The notes: generated from the sequence alone by a model not told the origin. A DNA stretch of 64,000 bases from Rhodoferax sp. PAMC 29310 (GCF_017948265.1 NZ_CP072852.1:4154001-4218000), one strand, 5' to 3'; numbered from the stretch's first letter, positions 8,933-17,249 are shown. Numbers and translations are program-made.

Positions 8933-9699
8933 ATGCCGAGGCCCACAATCCCATCTCCTTGTCGCCTGAATACGAACTACTCCAGCGCGAGCTGACCCAG
9001 GCGCGGGCTGAGCTGGAAGAATTCACCTACTCGGTGTCGCACGACTTGCGGGCCTCATTGCGCCATGTAACGGCCTATGTGCAAATCATTCAGGAGGACT
9101 TGGCAGGCCAAGTGAACGCCGAGATCATGGGTCACCTCGGCACCGTGAGCACGGCAGCGCAGACGATGAGCCGCCAGATTGATGCACTGGGTGCCCTGTC
9201 GCGCTTGGGGAGAGTCGAGATGCAACTCGCTCCCATTAATTTGAATGACCTGGTGACCGAGGTCATGGACGACATGGCGCCAGCGCCGCAGGCGGGGCCT
9301 CTGGCCTGGCATGTGGCCGCTGACGTGCCCATGCTTTTGGGGGATGCCACCTTGATTCATCAAGTGCTCACCGAGTTGCTGTCCAATGCAATCAAGTTTT
9401 CAAAACAGGGTTCGCAAGCCACGGTGGGCTTGAGTTGGACGTTGAGCGACCACGGGCGATGTGTCGTGACGGTGAGCGACAACGGCGTTGGCTTCAATCC
9501 GCAGTACAAATCCAAACTGTTTCACGCGTTTCAGCGCCTTCACAGTTCTCGCGACTTTGAAGGCATGGGCATGGGCATGGGGCTGGCCAAATGCCGAAAA
9601 ATCATTGAGCGCCATGGCGGCGAGGTGTGGGCCGAGGGCAAGGTCGATGGCGGCTGCCTCGTCAGCTTTACGCTGCCACTGGCGAGCGCGCAGCGCTGA
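8929..9699 (+). CDS. Orphan sensor histidine kinase, soluble
   Basis: 256 residues, no membrane segment. After a short coiled-coil start (about 15-35) comes the dimerisation/phosphoacceptor helix with YSVSHDLRASLRHV (phospho-accepting His near residue 41), as in phytochrome-type kinases. The ATPase domain follows, with the N box LLSNAIKFSKQ, the G1 box VSDNGVGFNP and MGMGLAKCRKIIERHGG. There is no sensor domain and no neighbouring response regulator. Its ATG overlaps the glmU stop, so it is probably translated with glmU. Signal and partner unknown. Confidence 0.85.
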   Translation: MNAEAHNPISLSPEYELLQRELTQARAELEEFTYSVSHDLRASLRHVTAYVQIIQEDLAGQVNAEIMGHLGTVSTAAQTMSRQIDALGALSRLGRVEMQLAPINLNDLVTEVMDDMAPAPQAGPLAWHVAADVPMLLGDATLIHQVLTELLSNAIKFSKQGSQATVGLSWTLSDHGRCVVTVSDNGVGFNPQYKSKLFHAFQRLHSSRDFEGMGMGMGLAKCRKIIERHGGEVWAEGKVDGGCLVSFTLPLASAQR

Positions 9700-9700
9700 G

Positions 9701-10186
9701 CTATTGGGGCAGCGGCACGCGTGCCCCAAACTTGCTTCGCTTGATGCTGAAGAAGGCTTTCACGTTGCGAACGTTAGCATCCGCTGTGAACAACCGCTGC
9801 GCCAGCGCCAAATAGCCCGGCATGTGGGCGCTGTGCACCACCAAACAGAAATCTGGTCCCGGTGAGACGCGGTAGCACTGCTGCACGGCGTCGTCTGCTG
9901 CCACGCGCCGCTCAAACGCATCCAATGCGTCTTGGTCTTGGCGATCCAGTGTGATTTCAACGATGGCGCACAAGCCGTAGCCTGCCACACTGGCCAGTTT
10001 GTCGACGCTTAGTACCGCTATTTCCCGCTCAATCAAGCCAGTCTCCCGCAGACGCTTGACGCGTCGCAGGCAGGTGGGCGGTGAAATATGAACTTTGGCT
10101 GCCAGCGCCTGATTGCTGAGAGACGCATCGCGCTGCAAATGCTCCAGCAACTGCAGGTCAGTTGCATCAATGGCTGTTTGTTCCAT
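9701..10186 (-). CDS. Lrp/AsnC-family transcriptional regulator
   Basis: 161 residues. The N-terminal HTH (about 8-60) has DLQLLEHLQRDASLSNQALA and HISPPTCLRRVKRLRETGLI, typical of Lrp/AsnC. The C-terminal RAM domain (about 70-150) has SPGPDFCLVVHSAHMPGYLAL, the ligand-binding and assembly fold. It lies downstream of the liv-type transporter genes on the same strand. A 29-bp palindrome overlapping the start codon suggests autoregulation. Regulation of the upstream amino-acid transporter is plausible but only inferred. Confidence 0.9.
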   Translation of the reverse strand: MEQTAIDATDLQLLEHLQRDASLSNQALAAKVHISPPTCLRRVKRLRETGLIEREIAVLSVDKLASVAGYGLCAIVEITLDRQDQDALDAFERRVAADDAVQQCYRVSPGPDFCLVVHSAHMPGYLALAQRLFTADANVRNVKAFFSIKRSKFGARVPLPQ

Positions 10187-10207
10187 ATTTTTAAGAAAAA
10201 TGGAACA
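10179..10207. promoter_or_regulatory. 29-bp palindrome over the start of the Lrp-type gene
   Basis: TGTTCCAT (10179-10186) and ATGGAACA (10200-10207) are perfect 8-bp arms around an A/T-only centre apart from one G. The left arm contains the start codon of the Lrp-type gene. Size and AT-rich centre fit Lrp-family operators, so autorepression is likely. Confidence 0.5.
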
Positions 10208-10275
10208 TTTTAACTATTTGGTGACTTTAGCCCGTTGATTCAGTTCCCAAGCTAGAAGGCCACGTTTGTTTGAAT

Positions 10276-11283
10276 CTACGCGTCAGGCGCGGCTGCCGCG
10301 CGGCGACGACGCTCCAGGTAAGCGCCAATCTCTCCGACGACGCCCTTGCGGAAGGCCAAGACACACAGTACGAAGATCACGCCAATGATCACCGTCACCC
10401 AGGAACCCACCTTGTCGGCCAATAGGTTTTGCAGCGAGATCACAATGCCGGCGCCTAGCACAGGCCCGAAGAAAGTACCGACTCCCCCTAGCAGCGTCAT
10501 AAGGATGACCTCGCCGGACATCGACCAATGCACGTCCGAGAGCGTGGCAAAGCCCATGACGAGTGTTTTGAGCGAGCCTGCCATACCAGCCAACGAAGCG
10601 GATAAAACAAAGGCGAGCAGTTTGTATCGGTCGACCTGGTAGCCCAGTGAAACCGCGCGTGGCTCGTTCTCTCTGATCATTTTCAGCACCTGCCCAAAAG
10701 GGGAGTGCACGATGCGTGAGATGGCCAAAAAGCAACCCACAAAAACCGCAAGCACCAGGTAGTACATGGCGTAAGGCGACTTGAGAGAAAACAATCCAAA
10801 AAGTATCCCGCGCGGTACGCCTTGCAGACCGTCCTCCCCGCCGGTGAAGGGTGCTTGCAGACAGACAAAATAAATCATCTGGGCGATTGCCAACGTAATC
10901 ATTGCGAAATAGATCCCCTGGCGCCGGATGGCCACCAAGCCGACAACCAGACCAATCAACCCTGCAGCCAGGGTGCCGGCGAGAATGGCCAGTTCCGGGG
11001 TGAAGTTGTGGGCCTTGACGAACCAGCCGGTGACATAAGCCGCTGAACCGAAAAACGCGGGATGACCGAAAGACAGCAGGCCCGTAAAGCCCAGCAATAA
11101 ATTGAATGCGGCGGCAAACATTGCGAAGCACAGCAGCTTCATGACAAACACCGGATACAGCCCAAGCATGGGCGCAACGATGGCCAGGATCAGCAGTGAA
11201 ATATAGGTCAGGCGAATGAGTTTGGCAGTTCTGGTCATTTGCTTGACTGGCTGGGTGGGATTGTTGACGTTTGGCATGTTCAT
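10276..11283 (-). CDS. livM: Branched-chain amino-acid-type ABC transporter permease (LivM)
   Basis: Inner-membrane permease of a HAAT-family uptake system. The 335-residue product has about nine hydrophobic segments between residues 25 and 315. It has the family stretch FNLLLGFTGLLSFGHPAFFG (about 62-81) and the EAA-like loop RENEPRAVSLGYQVDRYKLL (about 205-224). The ATG at 11283 overlaps the livH stop by four bases, showing translational coupling. The exact substrate is not determined by the sequence. The operon is probably crippled because livK is split by an insertion sequence. Confidence 0.92.
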   Translation of the reverse strand: MNMPNVNNPTQPVKQMTRTAKLIRLTYISLLILAIVAPMLGLYPVFVMKLLCFAMFAAAFNLLLGFTGLLSFGHPAFFGSAAYVTGWFVKAHNFTPELAILAGTLAAGLIGLVVGLVAIRRQGIYFAMITLAIAQMIYFVCLQAPFTGGEDGLQGVPRGILFGLFSLKSPYAMYYLVLAVFVGCFLAISRIVHSPFGQVLKMIRENEPRAVSLGYQVDRYKLLAFVLSASLAGMAGSLKTLVMGFATLSDVHWSMSGEVILMTLLGGVGTFFGPVLGAGIVISLQNLLADKVGSWVTVIIGVIFVLCVLAFRKGVVGEIGAYLERRRRAAAAPDA

Positions 11284-12164
11284 GCCTCTTTGCCAAACAG
11301 GCCCGCAGGGCGGAACATGAGAACAATGACCATAATCACAAACACCACCACGTTGGAAGCTTCAGGGTAAAACACCCGCGTTAACCCTTCAATAATGCCA
11401 AGTCCGAGGCCCGTCAGGATGGAACCCAATATCGATCCCATCCCGCCAATGACCACCACGGCAAATACGACAATGATCAGGTTGGATCCCATCAACGGAT
11501 TGACTTGAATGATCGGCGCGGCGAGCACGCCGGCAAGCGCGGCCAAGGCAGCGCCAAATCCGTAAGTGAGCATCACCATCAAGGGGACATTGATGCCGAA
11601 TGTCTGGACAAGGGGCGCGTTTTCCGTTCCTGCGCGGAGATAGGCGCCAAGCCGGGTACGTTCGATCAGGTACCAGGTTCCCAGGCAGACGCCAAGTGAC
11701 ACCAGCACCACCCAAGCGCGATAGTTGGGCAGGTACATGAAGCCCAGGTTGGTCGCGCCACTAAGCAACTCTGGTACGGAGTAATTCTGACCCGATACCC
11801 CGTACATCTCACGGAAAACACCCTCAGCTATCAGAGACAGACCGAACGTCAACAGCAGGCTGTAAAGTGGGTCGAGCTTGTATAAATGTCTCAGAAAAAA
11901 GCGCTCGATGACCACGCCAAGAAAGCCAACGCACAAGGGGGCAAGAACCAAAGCAAACCAATAGTTCAAGCCCAGCTTGTCCAGCATGATCCAGGCTGCA
12001 AATGCCCCAAGCATGTAAAGAGCCCCGTGAGCTAAATTAACAATGCCAAGCAGGCCGAAGATTACGGCCAGTCCAAGACTGAGCATTGCGTAAAACGCAC
12101 CGTTGACCAGACCCAGCAGTAGCTGGCCTAAAAAAGCTTGAAGGGGAACGCCGAATATTTCCAT
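11280..12164 (-). CDS. livH: Branched-chain amino-acid-type ABC transporter permease (LivH)
   Basis: 294-residue inner-membrane permease paired with LivM. It starts FLGQLLLGLVNGAFYAMLSLG after a short amphipathic segment and has about eight transmembrane helices. It carries the family stretch LLGIVNLAHGALYMLGAF (about 38-55) and the loop RAGTENAPLVQTFGINVP (about 176-193). Preceded 87 bp upstream by the end of the disrupted livK and overlapping livM at its end. Confidence 0.92.
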   Translation of the reverse strand: MEIFGVPLQAFLGQLLLGLVNGAFYAMLSLGLAVIFGLLGIVNLAHGALYMLGAFAAWIMLDKLGLNYWFALVLAPLCVGFLGVVIERFFLRHLYKLDPLYSLLLTFGLSLIAEGVFREMYGVSGQNYSVPELLSGATNLGFMYLPNYRAWVVLVSLGVCLGTWYLIERTRLGAYLRAGTENAPLVQTFGINVPLMVMLTYGFGAALAALAGVLAAPIIQVNPLMGSNLIIVVFAVVVIGGMGSILGSILTGLGLGIIEGLTRVFYPEASNVVVFVIMVIVLMFRPAGLFGKEA

Positions 12165-12251
12165 GGAAGCCCGTCAGTTCATGCCTTGATATGTGAGGAA
12201 AGCGGTCGGTCACTCAGAGGGCCGACCGCTACGGAGCATGTCTAATTCAAC

Positions 12252-13329
12252 TTACTTTTTGAGCAGAGCGCACTTGGACTCAGCAGCTGTTGTGAATGCT
12301 TGCTCGCCTGACACTTTGGCGATCATCTTGTAGTAATCCCAGGGCGTTGTTGACTCTTTCGGTGACTTCACTTCGAAGAGATACATGTCATGAATCATGC
12401 GGCCGTCGGCGCGGATTTGTCCCTTGTTGTAAAAGTCATCAATCTTCATGCCCTTGAGCGCTTCCATTACTTTTACGACATCTGTTGTGCCGGCCTTTTG
12501 CACGGCATTCAGATACTGCGTGGTAGCGGAGTAGTCGGCGGCTTGCAGGCTTGAAGGCATGCGCTTGTATTCCGCAAAGAAACGCTTGGCGAACTTGCGT
12601 GAGGCATCATCCTGATTCCAATACCAGCTGTCGGCCAATTGAAGGCCCTCTGTATTGGCGACGCCCAGGCTGTGTACGTCGTTGATGAATACCAGCAAGC
12701 CGGCTACCTTCATTGTCTTGGTGACGCCGAATTCCTTGGCCGCTTTCATGGCATTGGTGAAATCTCCCCCCGCATTGGCCAAGCCCAAAATTTGCGCTTT
12801 GGAGGCTTGTGCCTGCAGCAGGAATGATGAAAAATCTGACGCATTCAAGGGGTGTCGAACCGAGCCAACCACAGTGCCGCCGTTTGCCTTGACAACGGTG
12901 GATGCGTCATTTTCAAGTGAGTGGCCGAAGGCGTAGTCCGCCGTCAGGAAGTACCAGCTTTTATTGCCGGCCTTGACAAGGGCGGATCCAGCAACTTTAG
13001 CCAGCGCGACCGTGTCGTAGGCGTAATGGACGGTAAAGGGAGTGCAATTTTCATTGGTCAATCTGGCCGACCCGGCGCCGATGGCGATAAACGGACGCTT
13101 CTTGTCGGATGCCACTTGGGCCATTGCCAACGCGGTGCCAGAACTGGTGCCCCCGATTAGCGCGGTCATCCCGTCCTTGTCAAACCATTCGCGCGCCTTG
13201 GAGCTGGCAACGTCGGCCTTGTTTTGGTGATCAGCCGTCAAGACTTCAATTGGTCTGTTCAGTACCTTGCCACCAAAATCCTTTACAGCCCACTTGACCA
13301 TTTCACCGCCAGCGGGACCGTCGATAATC
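12252..13329 (-). pseudogene. livK: ABC transporter substrate-binding protein (LivK-like), 3' part, separated by an IS
   Basis: Type 1 periplasmic binding protein (Peripla_BP_6) for the liv system. This part begins DGPAGGEMVKWAVKDFGG and encodes residues 41-396 of the original protein, including ALIGGTSSGTALAMAQVA and the long ligand-binding lobes. The first 40 codons, with the signal peptide, are at 14401-14520 beyond a 1071-bp IS481-family element. Joining the two halves at the target site (..LYADI + DGPAGG..) gives an uninterrupted 396-residue reading frame, so the insertion is the only lesion seen. An internal ATG at 13301 could start a protein without signal peptide, which would stay in the cytoplasm. 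Confidence 0.9.
13323..13329. repeat. Left target-site duplication of IS copy 1 (imperfect)
   Basis: Reads GATAATC. The right flank of the element is GATATC (14401-14406), so the left copy appears to have gained one A after insertion, or has a base-call error. Confidence 0.7.
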
Positions 13330-14400
13330 TGTCGCGTCCCGTGAGATCATGTTCCCGTCCGCAGCTGGCCCTTATTCAAAGCTCGCCAGTTGATGCGGGG
13401 CGTGATTGCGTCCTTACAAGGAGAGAAGACGTCATGAGTCAAGCCCATCCCTGCGCCCGAACCACCCCTCGCACACGCGCTGAGATAAGGACCTCGCCCG
13501 CTGGTGCCAGTGCGCTGGCCGACCGATACAACATCACGCCCGCCACCGCTCGCAAGTGGAAAGAGCGCGAAGATTCAGAGGATCGCTCCCACCGCCCGCG
13601 TACGCTGAAGACGACGCTCAGTCCAGCGCAGGAGCAACTTGTTGTCGAGCTTCGGCGCACAGTTCTACTGCCCCTGGACGACCTGCTGGCGATCACCCGC
13701 GAGTTCATCAATGCCGCTGTTTCACGCTCAGGCTTGGACCGTTGTTTGCGCCGCCATGGCGTCTCCGATCTGAAAGGCCTGCTGCCACAAGTTGAGGGGG
13801 AGCCTGCGCCACTGAAAACCTTCAAGGACTACGAGCCTGGATTCATACACATTGACAGCAAGTACCTGCCGCAGATGCCTGGTGAGACGAAGAGGCGCTA
13901 CCTCTTTGTGGCCATTGATCGAGCGACACGGTGGGTCTATTTCCACATTTACAACGACCAGACTGACGTCAGCAGTACCGATTTTTTGTGCCGGTTGAGA
14001 AAAGTCTCGCCCATGAGAATTCAAAAGATTCTGACTGACAACGGAAGTCAATTTACCGACCGTTTTACAGCCAAGAGCAAACAAGCCACGGGCAAGCATA
14101 CGTTCGACATCAGCTGTGCCGAGATGGGTATCGTGCATCGCCTGTCGCCCCCACGCCATCCGCAAACCAATGGCATGGTGGAGCGCTTCAATGGGCGCAT
14201 CAGCGACTTGGTTAAGCAAACACGTTTCGCATCAGCGGCTGAGCTGGAGGCGACTCTGACGCTTTATTTAAAGACCTACAACCACCATATCCCGCAGCGG
14301 GCTTTGAAGCACCAAACACCTATTCAAGCTTTGCAGAAATGGCGCGCAGGAAAACCTGATTTGTTTGTCAAGCGAGTTTATGAACAGGCGGGACTTGACA
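13330..14400 (+). mobile_element. IS481-family insertion sequence, copy 1 (inside livK)
   Basis: 1071 bp. Ends are imperfect inverted repeats: TGTCGCGTCCCG at the left, and TGTCAAGTCCCG read inward from the right. Flanks are GATAATC and GATATC, a 6-bp target duplication with one extra base on the left. The element is nearly identical to copy 2 at 16173-17243, in opposite orientation. It contains one transposase gene and splits the livK-like gene after codon 40. Confidence 0.93.
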
Positions 14401-14432
14401 GATATCGGCATACAGGCCAGACATGTCAGTGA
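13434..14432 (+). CDS. IS481-family transposase, copy 1
   Basis: DDE transposase; 322 residues are encoded inside the element plus 10 from flanking DNA. The N-terminal HTH (about 20-60) includes ALADRYNITPATARKWKERE. The rve-type catalytic core follows, with D141 (FIHIDSKYLP), D202 (ILTDNGSQFTD) and E250 (NGMVERFNGR). The start at 13434 has AAGGAGAG upstream. There is no stop codon inside the element: the frame leaves the IS and ends at a TGA in livK DNA. Relative to copy 2 it has A for V at residue 4, S for I at 142 (next to the first catalytic Asp) and G for D at 150. Confidence 0.93.
   Translation: MSQAHPCARTTPRTRAEIRTSPAGASALADRYNITPATARKWKEREDSEDRSHRPRTLKTTLSPAQEQLVVELRRTVLLPLDDLLAITREFINAAVSRSGLDRCLRRHGVSDLKGLLPQVEGEPAPLKTFKDYEPGFIHIDSKYLPQMPGETKRRYLFVAIDRATRWVYFHIYNDQTDVSSTDFLCRLRKVSPMRIQKILTDNGSQFTDRFTAKSKQATGKHTFDISCAEMGIVHRLSPPRHPQTNGMVERFNGRISDLVKQTRFASAAELEATLTLYLKTYNHHIPQRALKHQTPIQALQKWRAGKPDLFVKRVYEQAGLDRYRHTGQTCQ
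14401..14406. repeat. Right target-site duplication of IS copy 1
   Basis: GATATC, the last two codons (Asp-Ile, residues 39-40) of the livK 5' fragment read on the reverse strand. Confidence 0.75.
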
Positions 14433-14520
14433 TAAAGCCAATCTTGACCGGCTCGTTTTGTGCTGATGCGGCGGCGCTGACGCCAATGGCCATAGCGGCG
14501 ACGAGAATATTGAGTTTCAT
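14401..14520 (-). pseudogene. livK: LivK-like binding protein, 5' fragment with signal peptide
   Basis: Forty codons from ATG 14520: MKLNILVAAMAIGVSAAASA is a signal peptide, followed by QNEPVKIGFITDMSGLYADI, the usual mature N terminus of this binding-protein family. The frame then runs into the IS. An AGGAGATACT ribosome site lies just upstream. livF ends 75 bp upstream on the same strand, so this is the third gene of the operon. Confidence 0.9.
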
Positions 14521-14595
14521 AGTATCTCCTGGTGGTTTAGGAATCGAAAATTGTGTGCGGGACCGTGAGTTGACATGTCCATGGAGCGACTTCAG

Positions 14596-15300
14596 CTAGA
14601 CGCCCAGGTATTCTTGGAGCATGCCCATGTTTTGAGTCAGCTCGTTTTGTGCAAATTGCTTCACGATGGTGCCGTGCTCCATCACGTAAAAGCGGTCGGC
14701 CAGCGGTGCGGCAAACCGAAAGTTCTGCTCAACCAACACAATGGTGTAGCCCTTGGCCTTGAGGGCGAGAATCATTTCGCCCAGCTTTTGGACAATCACC
14801 GGTGCCAGACCTTCTGAAATTTCATCCAGCAGGAGTAGTCGTGCGCCGGTGCGCAAAATACGAGCGACGGCCAGCATTTGTTGCTCGCCTCCCGAAAGGC
14901 GAGTGCCTGGACTGCTGGCTCGCTCTTTCAGATTGGGAAACATGTCGTAAATTTCGTCCACACTCATACCGCCCGGCGCAATTGTGGGTGGGAGCATCAG
15001 GTTTTCCTCGGCCGTCAAACTGGCAAAAATGCCACGCTCTTCCGGGCAATAGCCGATGCCCAAACGTGCCACCTTGTGAGGCGCAAGTTTGATGGTCTCC
15101 ACATTGTTAATCTTGATGGAGCCCTTGCGCGTGCCAGTCAGGCCCACAATGGTGCGCATGGTTGTGGTGCGCCCGGCGCCGTTTCGCCCAAGCAGAGTCA
15201 CCACCTCTCCCTGATGTACCGTCAGATTGACGCCGTGCAGGATATGGGATTCCCCGTACCAAGCGTGCAGGTTTTCGATACGAAGCAATTCTGCCGTCAT
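14596..15300 (-). CDS. livF: Branched-chain amino-acid-type ABC transporter ATP-binding protein (LivF)
   Basis: 234-residue cytoplasmic ATPase. The signature LSGGEQQMLAVARIL (about 138-152) and the Walker B LLLLDEISEGLAP are intact. The Walker A reads GRNGAGRTT (residues 38-46): the P-loop lysine is replaced by arginine (R44, codon CGC), whereas the partner LivG has the normal lysine. The start codon directly follows the livG stop. It lies between the two IS481 copies. Confidence 0.9.
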   Translation of the reverse strand: MTAELLRIENLHAWYGESHILHGVNLTVHQGEVVTLLGRNGAGRTTTMRTIVGLTGTRKGSIKINNVETIKLAPHKVARLGIGYCPEERGIFASLTAEENLMLPPTIAPGGMSVDEIYDMFPNLKERASSPGTRLSGGEQQMLAVARILRTGARLLLLDEISEGLAPVIVQKLGEMILALKAKGYTIVLVEQNFRFAAPLADRFYVMEHGTIVKQFAQNELTQNMGMLQEYLGV

Positions 15301-16092
15301 TCAGTGTGCACCCTGCAAAGTGGTGTCGACGGTGCCCATATAGGCCTCGATCACCAAGGGATTGGTAGAGACTTCCTCGTAGGGACCGTCTGCAATGATG
15401 GCACCGCGCTGCAGCACCGTGATGCGGTCCGCAATCGAGGAGACGACATTCATGTTGTGCTCCACCATCAGAATGGTGCGGCCACTGGAAACTTTTTTGA
15501 TCAATTGCGTGACGCGGTCCACGTCTTCATGGCCCATGCCCTGCGTTGGTTCGTCCAGCAGCATCAACTCTGGCTCAAGTGCCAGCGTGGTGGCCAACTC
15601 CAACGCGCGCTTGCGACCGTAGGGCAGATTCACGGTCAACTCATTGGCGAAATCTTGAAGGTCAACTTCTGCCAATAGTTGATGCGCTCTGTCGTGTAAA
15701 CCAAATAAGGTGCTCTCGGCCTTCCAGAAATGGAACGATGTGCCCAAGTTGCGCTGCAGGGCGGCCCGCACGTTTTCCAACACGGTCATGTGCGGAAATA
15801 CGGCCGAGATCTGAAACGATCGAACAATGCCGCGCCGGGCTGTTTGCGCCGGTTTCTCTGTTGTGATGTCGACGCCGTTGAACGAGATAGACCCGGAGGT
15901 CGGGTGTAAAAACTTGGTCAGCAGATTGAAAAAGGTGGTTTTTCCAGCGCCGTTAGGGCCAATTAGTGCGTGGATATGACCGCGCTTTACTTTGAGGTCT
16001 ACTTGGTCAACTGCAACGAATCCCCTGAATTCCTTGGTCAGTCCACGTGTTTCCAGAATGAACTCCGCTGGCAAATTAATCTCCCAATGCAT
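15301..16092 (-). CDS. livG: Branched-chain amino-acid-type ABC transporter ATP-binding protein (LivG)
   Basis: 263-residue cytoplasmic ATPase. Walker A is GPNGAGKTT (residues 45-53), the signature region is LPYGRKRALELATTLA (about 165-180), Walker B is LMLLDEPTQGM and the switch histidine is in LMVEHNMNV. The extended loop VRSFQISAVFPHMTVLENV fits the LivG subgroup. First gene of the operon. IS481 copy 2 lies 80 bp upstream and its transposase gene, on the same strand, ends 45 bp upstream, so transcription from the IS may now feed the operon. Confidence 0.92.
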   Translation of the reverse strand: MHWEINLPAEFILETRGLTKEFRGFVAVDQVDLKVKRGHIHALIGPNGAGKTTFFNLLTKFLHPTSGSISFNGVDITTEKPAQTARRGIVRSFQISAVFPHMTVLENVRAALQRNLGTSFHFWKAESTLFGLHDRAHQLLAEVDLQDFANELTVNLPYGRKRALELATTLALEPELMLLDEPTQGMGHEDVDRVTQLIKKVSSGRTILMVEHNMNVVSSIADRITVLQRGAIIADGPYEEVSTNPLVIEAYMGTVDTTLQGAH

Positions 16093-16137
16093 GACTTTTG
16101 ACGATGAGCACAGGGTCTCACATCACACCGATCGATG

Positions 16138-17139
16138 CTATTGATTTGCGTAAAGACGCACTAGGGGGTAAGTGTCAAGTCCCGCCTGTTCATAAACTCG
16201 CTTGACAAACAAATCAGGTTTTCCTGCGCGCCATTTCTGCAAAGCTTGAATAGGTGTTTGGTGCTTCAAAGCCCGCTGCGGGATATGGTGGTTGTAGGTC
16301 TTTAAATAGAGCGTCAGAGTCGCCTCCAGCTCAGCCGCTGATGCGAAACGTGTTTGCTTAACCAAGTCGCTGATGCGCCCATTGAAGCGCTCCACCATGC
16401 CATTGGTTTGCGGATGGCGTGGGGGCGACAGGCGATGCACGATACCCATCTCGGCACAGCTGATGTCGAACGTATGCTTGCCCGTGGCTTGTTTGCTCTT
16501 GGCTGTAAAACGGTCGGTAAATTGACTTCCGTTGTCAGTCAGAATCTTTTGAATTCTCATGGGCGAGACTTTTCTCAACCGGCACAAAAAATCGGTACTG
16601 CTGACGTCAGTCTGGTCGTTGTAAATGTGGAAATAGACCCACCGTGTCGCTCGATCAATGGCCACAAAGAGGTAGCGCCTCTTCGTCTCATCAGGCATCT
16701 GCGGCAGGTACTTGATGTCAATGTGTATGAATCCAGGCTCGTAGTCCTTGAAGGTTTTCAGTGGCGCAGGCTCCCCCTCAACTTGTGGCAGCAGGCCTTT
16801 CAGATCGGAGACGCCATGGCGGCGCAAACAACGGTCCAAGCCTGAGCGTGAAACAGCGGCATTGATGAACTCGCGGGTGATCGCCAGCAGGTCGTCCAGG
16901 GGCAGTAGAACTGTGCGCCGAAGCTCGACAACAAGTTGCTCCTGCGCTGGACTGAGCGTCGTCTTCAACGTACGCGGGCGGTGGGAGCGATCCTCTGAAT
17001 CTTCGCGCTCTTTCCACTTGCGAGCGGTGGCGGGCGTGATGTTGTATCGGTCGGCCAGCGCACTGGCACCAGCGGGCGAGGTCCTTATCTCAGCGCGTGT
17101 GCGAGGGGTGGTTCGGGCGCAGGGATGGACTTGACTCAT
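16138..17139 (-). CDS. IS481-family transposase, copy 2
   Basis: 333 residues, of which 322 are inside the element. Same organisation as copy 1: HTH, then D141 in FIHIDIKYLPQM, D202 in TDNGSQFTD and E250 in GMVERFNG. Isoleucine at 142 matches my expectation for the family, so this is the more likely active copy. The last 11 residues (TYPLVRLYANQ) and the TAG come from DNA outside the IS. Start at 17139 with AAGGAGAG upstream. Transcribed toward livG. Confidence 0.93.
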   Translation of the reverse strand: MSQVHPCARTTPRTRAEIRTSPAGASALADRYNITPATARKWKEREDSEDRSHRPRTLKTTLSPAQEQLVVELRRTVLLPLDDLLAITREFINAAVSRSGLDRCLRRHGVSDLKGLLPQVEGEPAPLKTFKDYEPGFIHIDIKYLPQMPDETKRRYLFVAIDRATRWVYFHIYNDQTDVSSTDFLCRLRKVSPMRIQKILTDNGSQFTDRFTAKSKQATGKHTFDISCAEMGIVHRLSPPRHPQTNGMVERFNGRISDLVKQTRFASAAELEATLTLYLKTYNHHIPQRALKHQTPIQALQKWRAGKPDLFVKRVYEQAGLDTYPLVRLYANQ

Positions 17140-17243
17140 GACGTCTTCTCTCCTTGTAAGGACGCAATCACGCCCCGCATCAACTGGCGAGCTTTGAATA
17201 AGGGCCAGCTGCGGACGGGAACATGATCACACGGGACGCGACA
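16173..17243 (-). mobile_element. IS481-family insertion sequence, copy 2 (upstream of livG)
   Basis: 1071 bp, same length and ends as copy 1. It is flanked by perfect 6-bp target duplications GGTAAG at 16167-16172 and 17244-17249. Because each copy has its own target duplication, they inserted independently rather than as one composite transposon. The insertion separates the livG start from the DNA that was originally further upstream (now 17250 onward), probably displacing native promoter elements. Confidence 0.94.
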
Positions 17244-17249
17244 GGTAAG

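Noticed and set aside
13330..17243. The two IS copies with livFG as a composite transposon
   Set aside because: Each copy has its own distinct 6-bp target duplication, and the enclosed DNA is the normal middle of the liv operon, so two separate insertions explain it.
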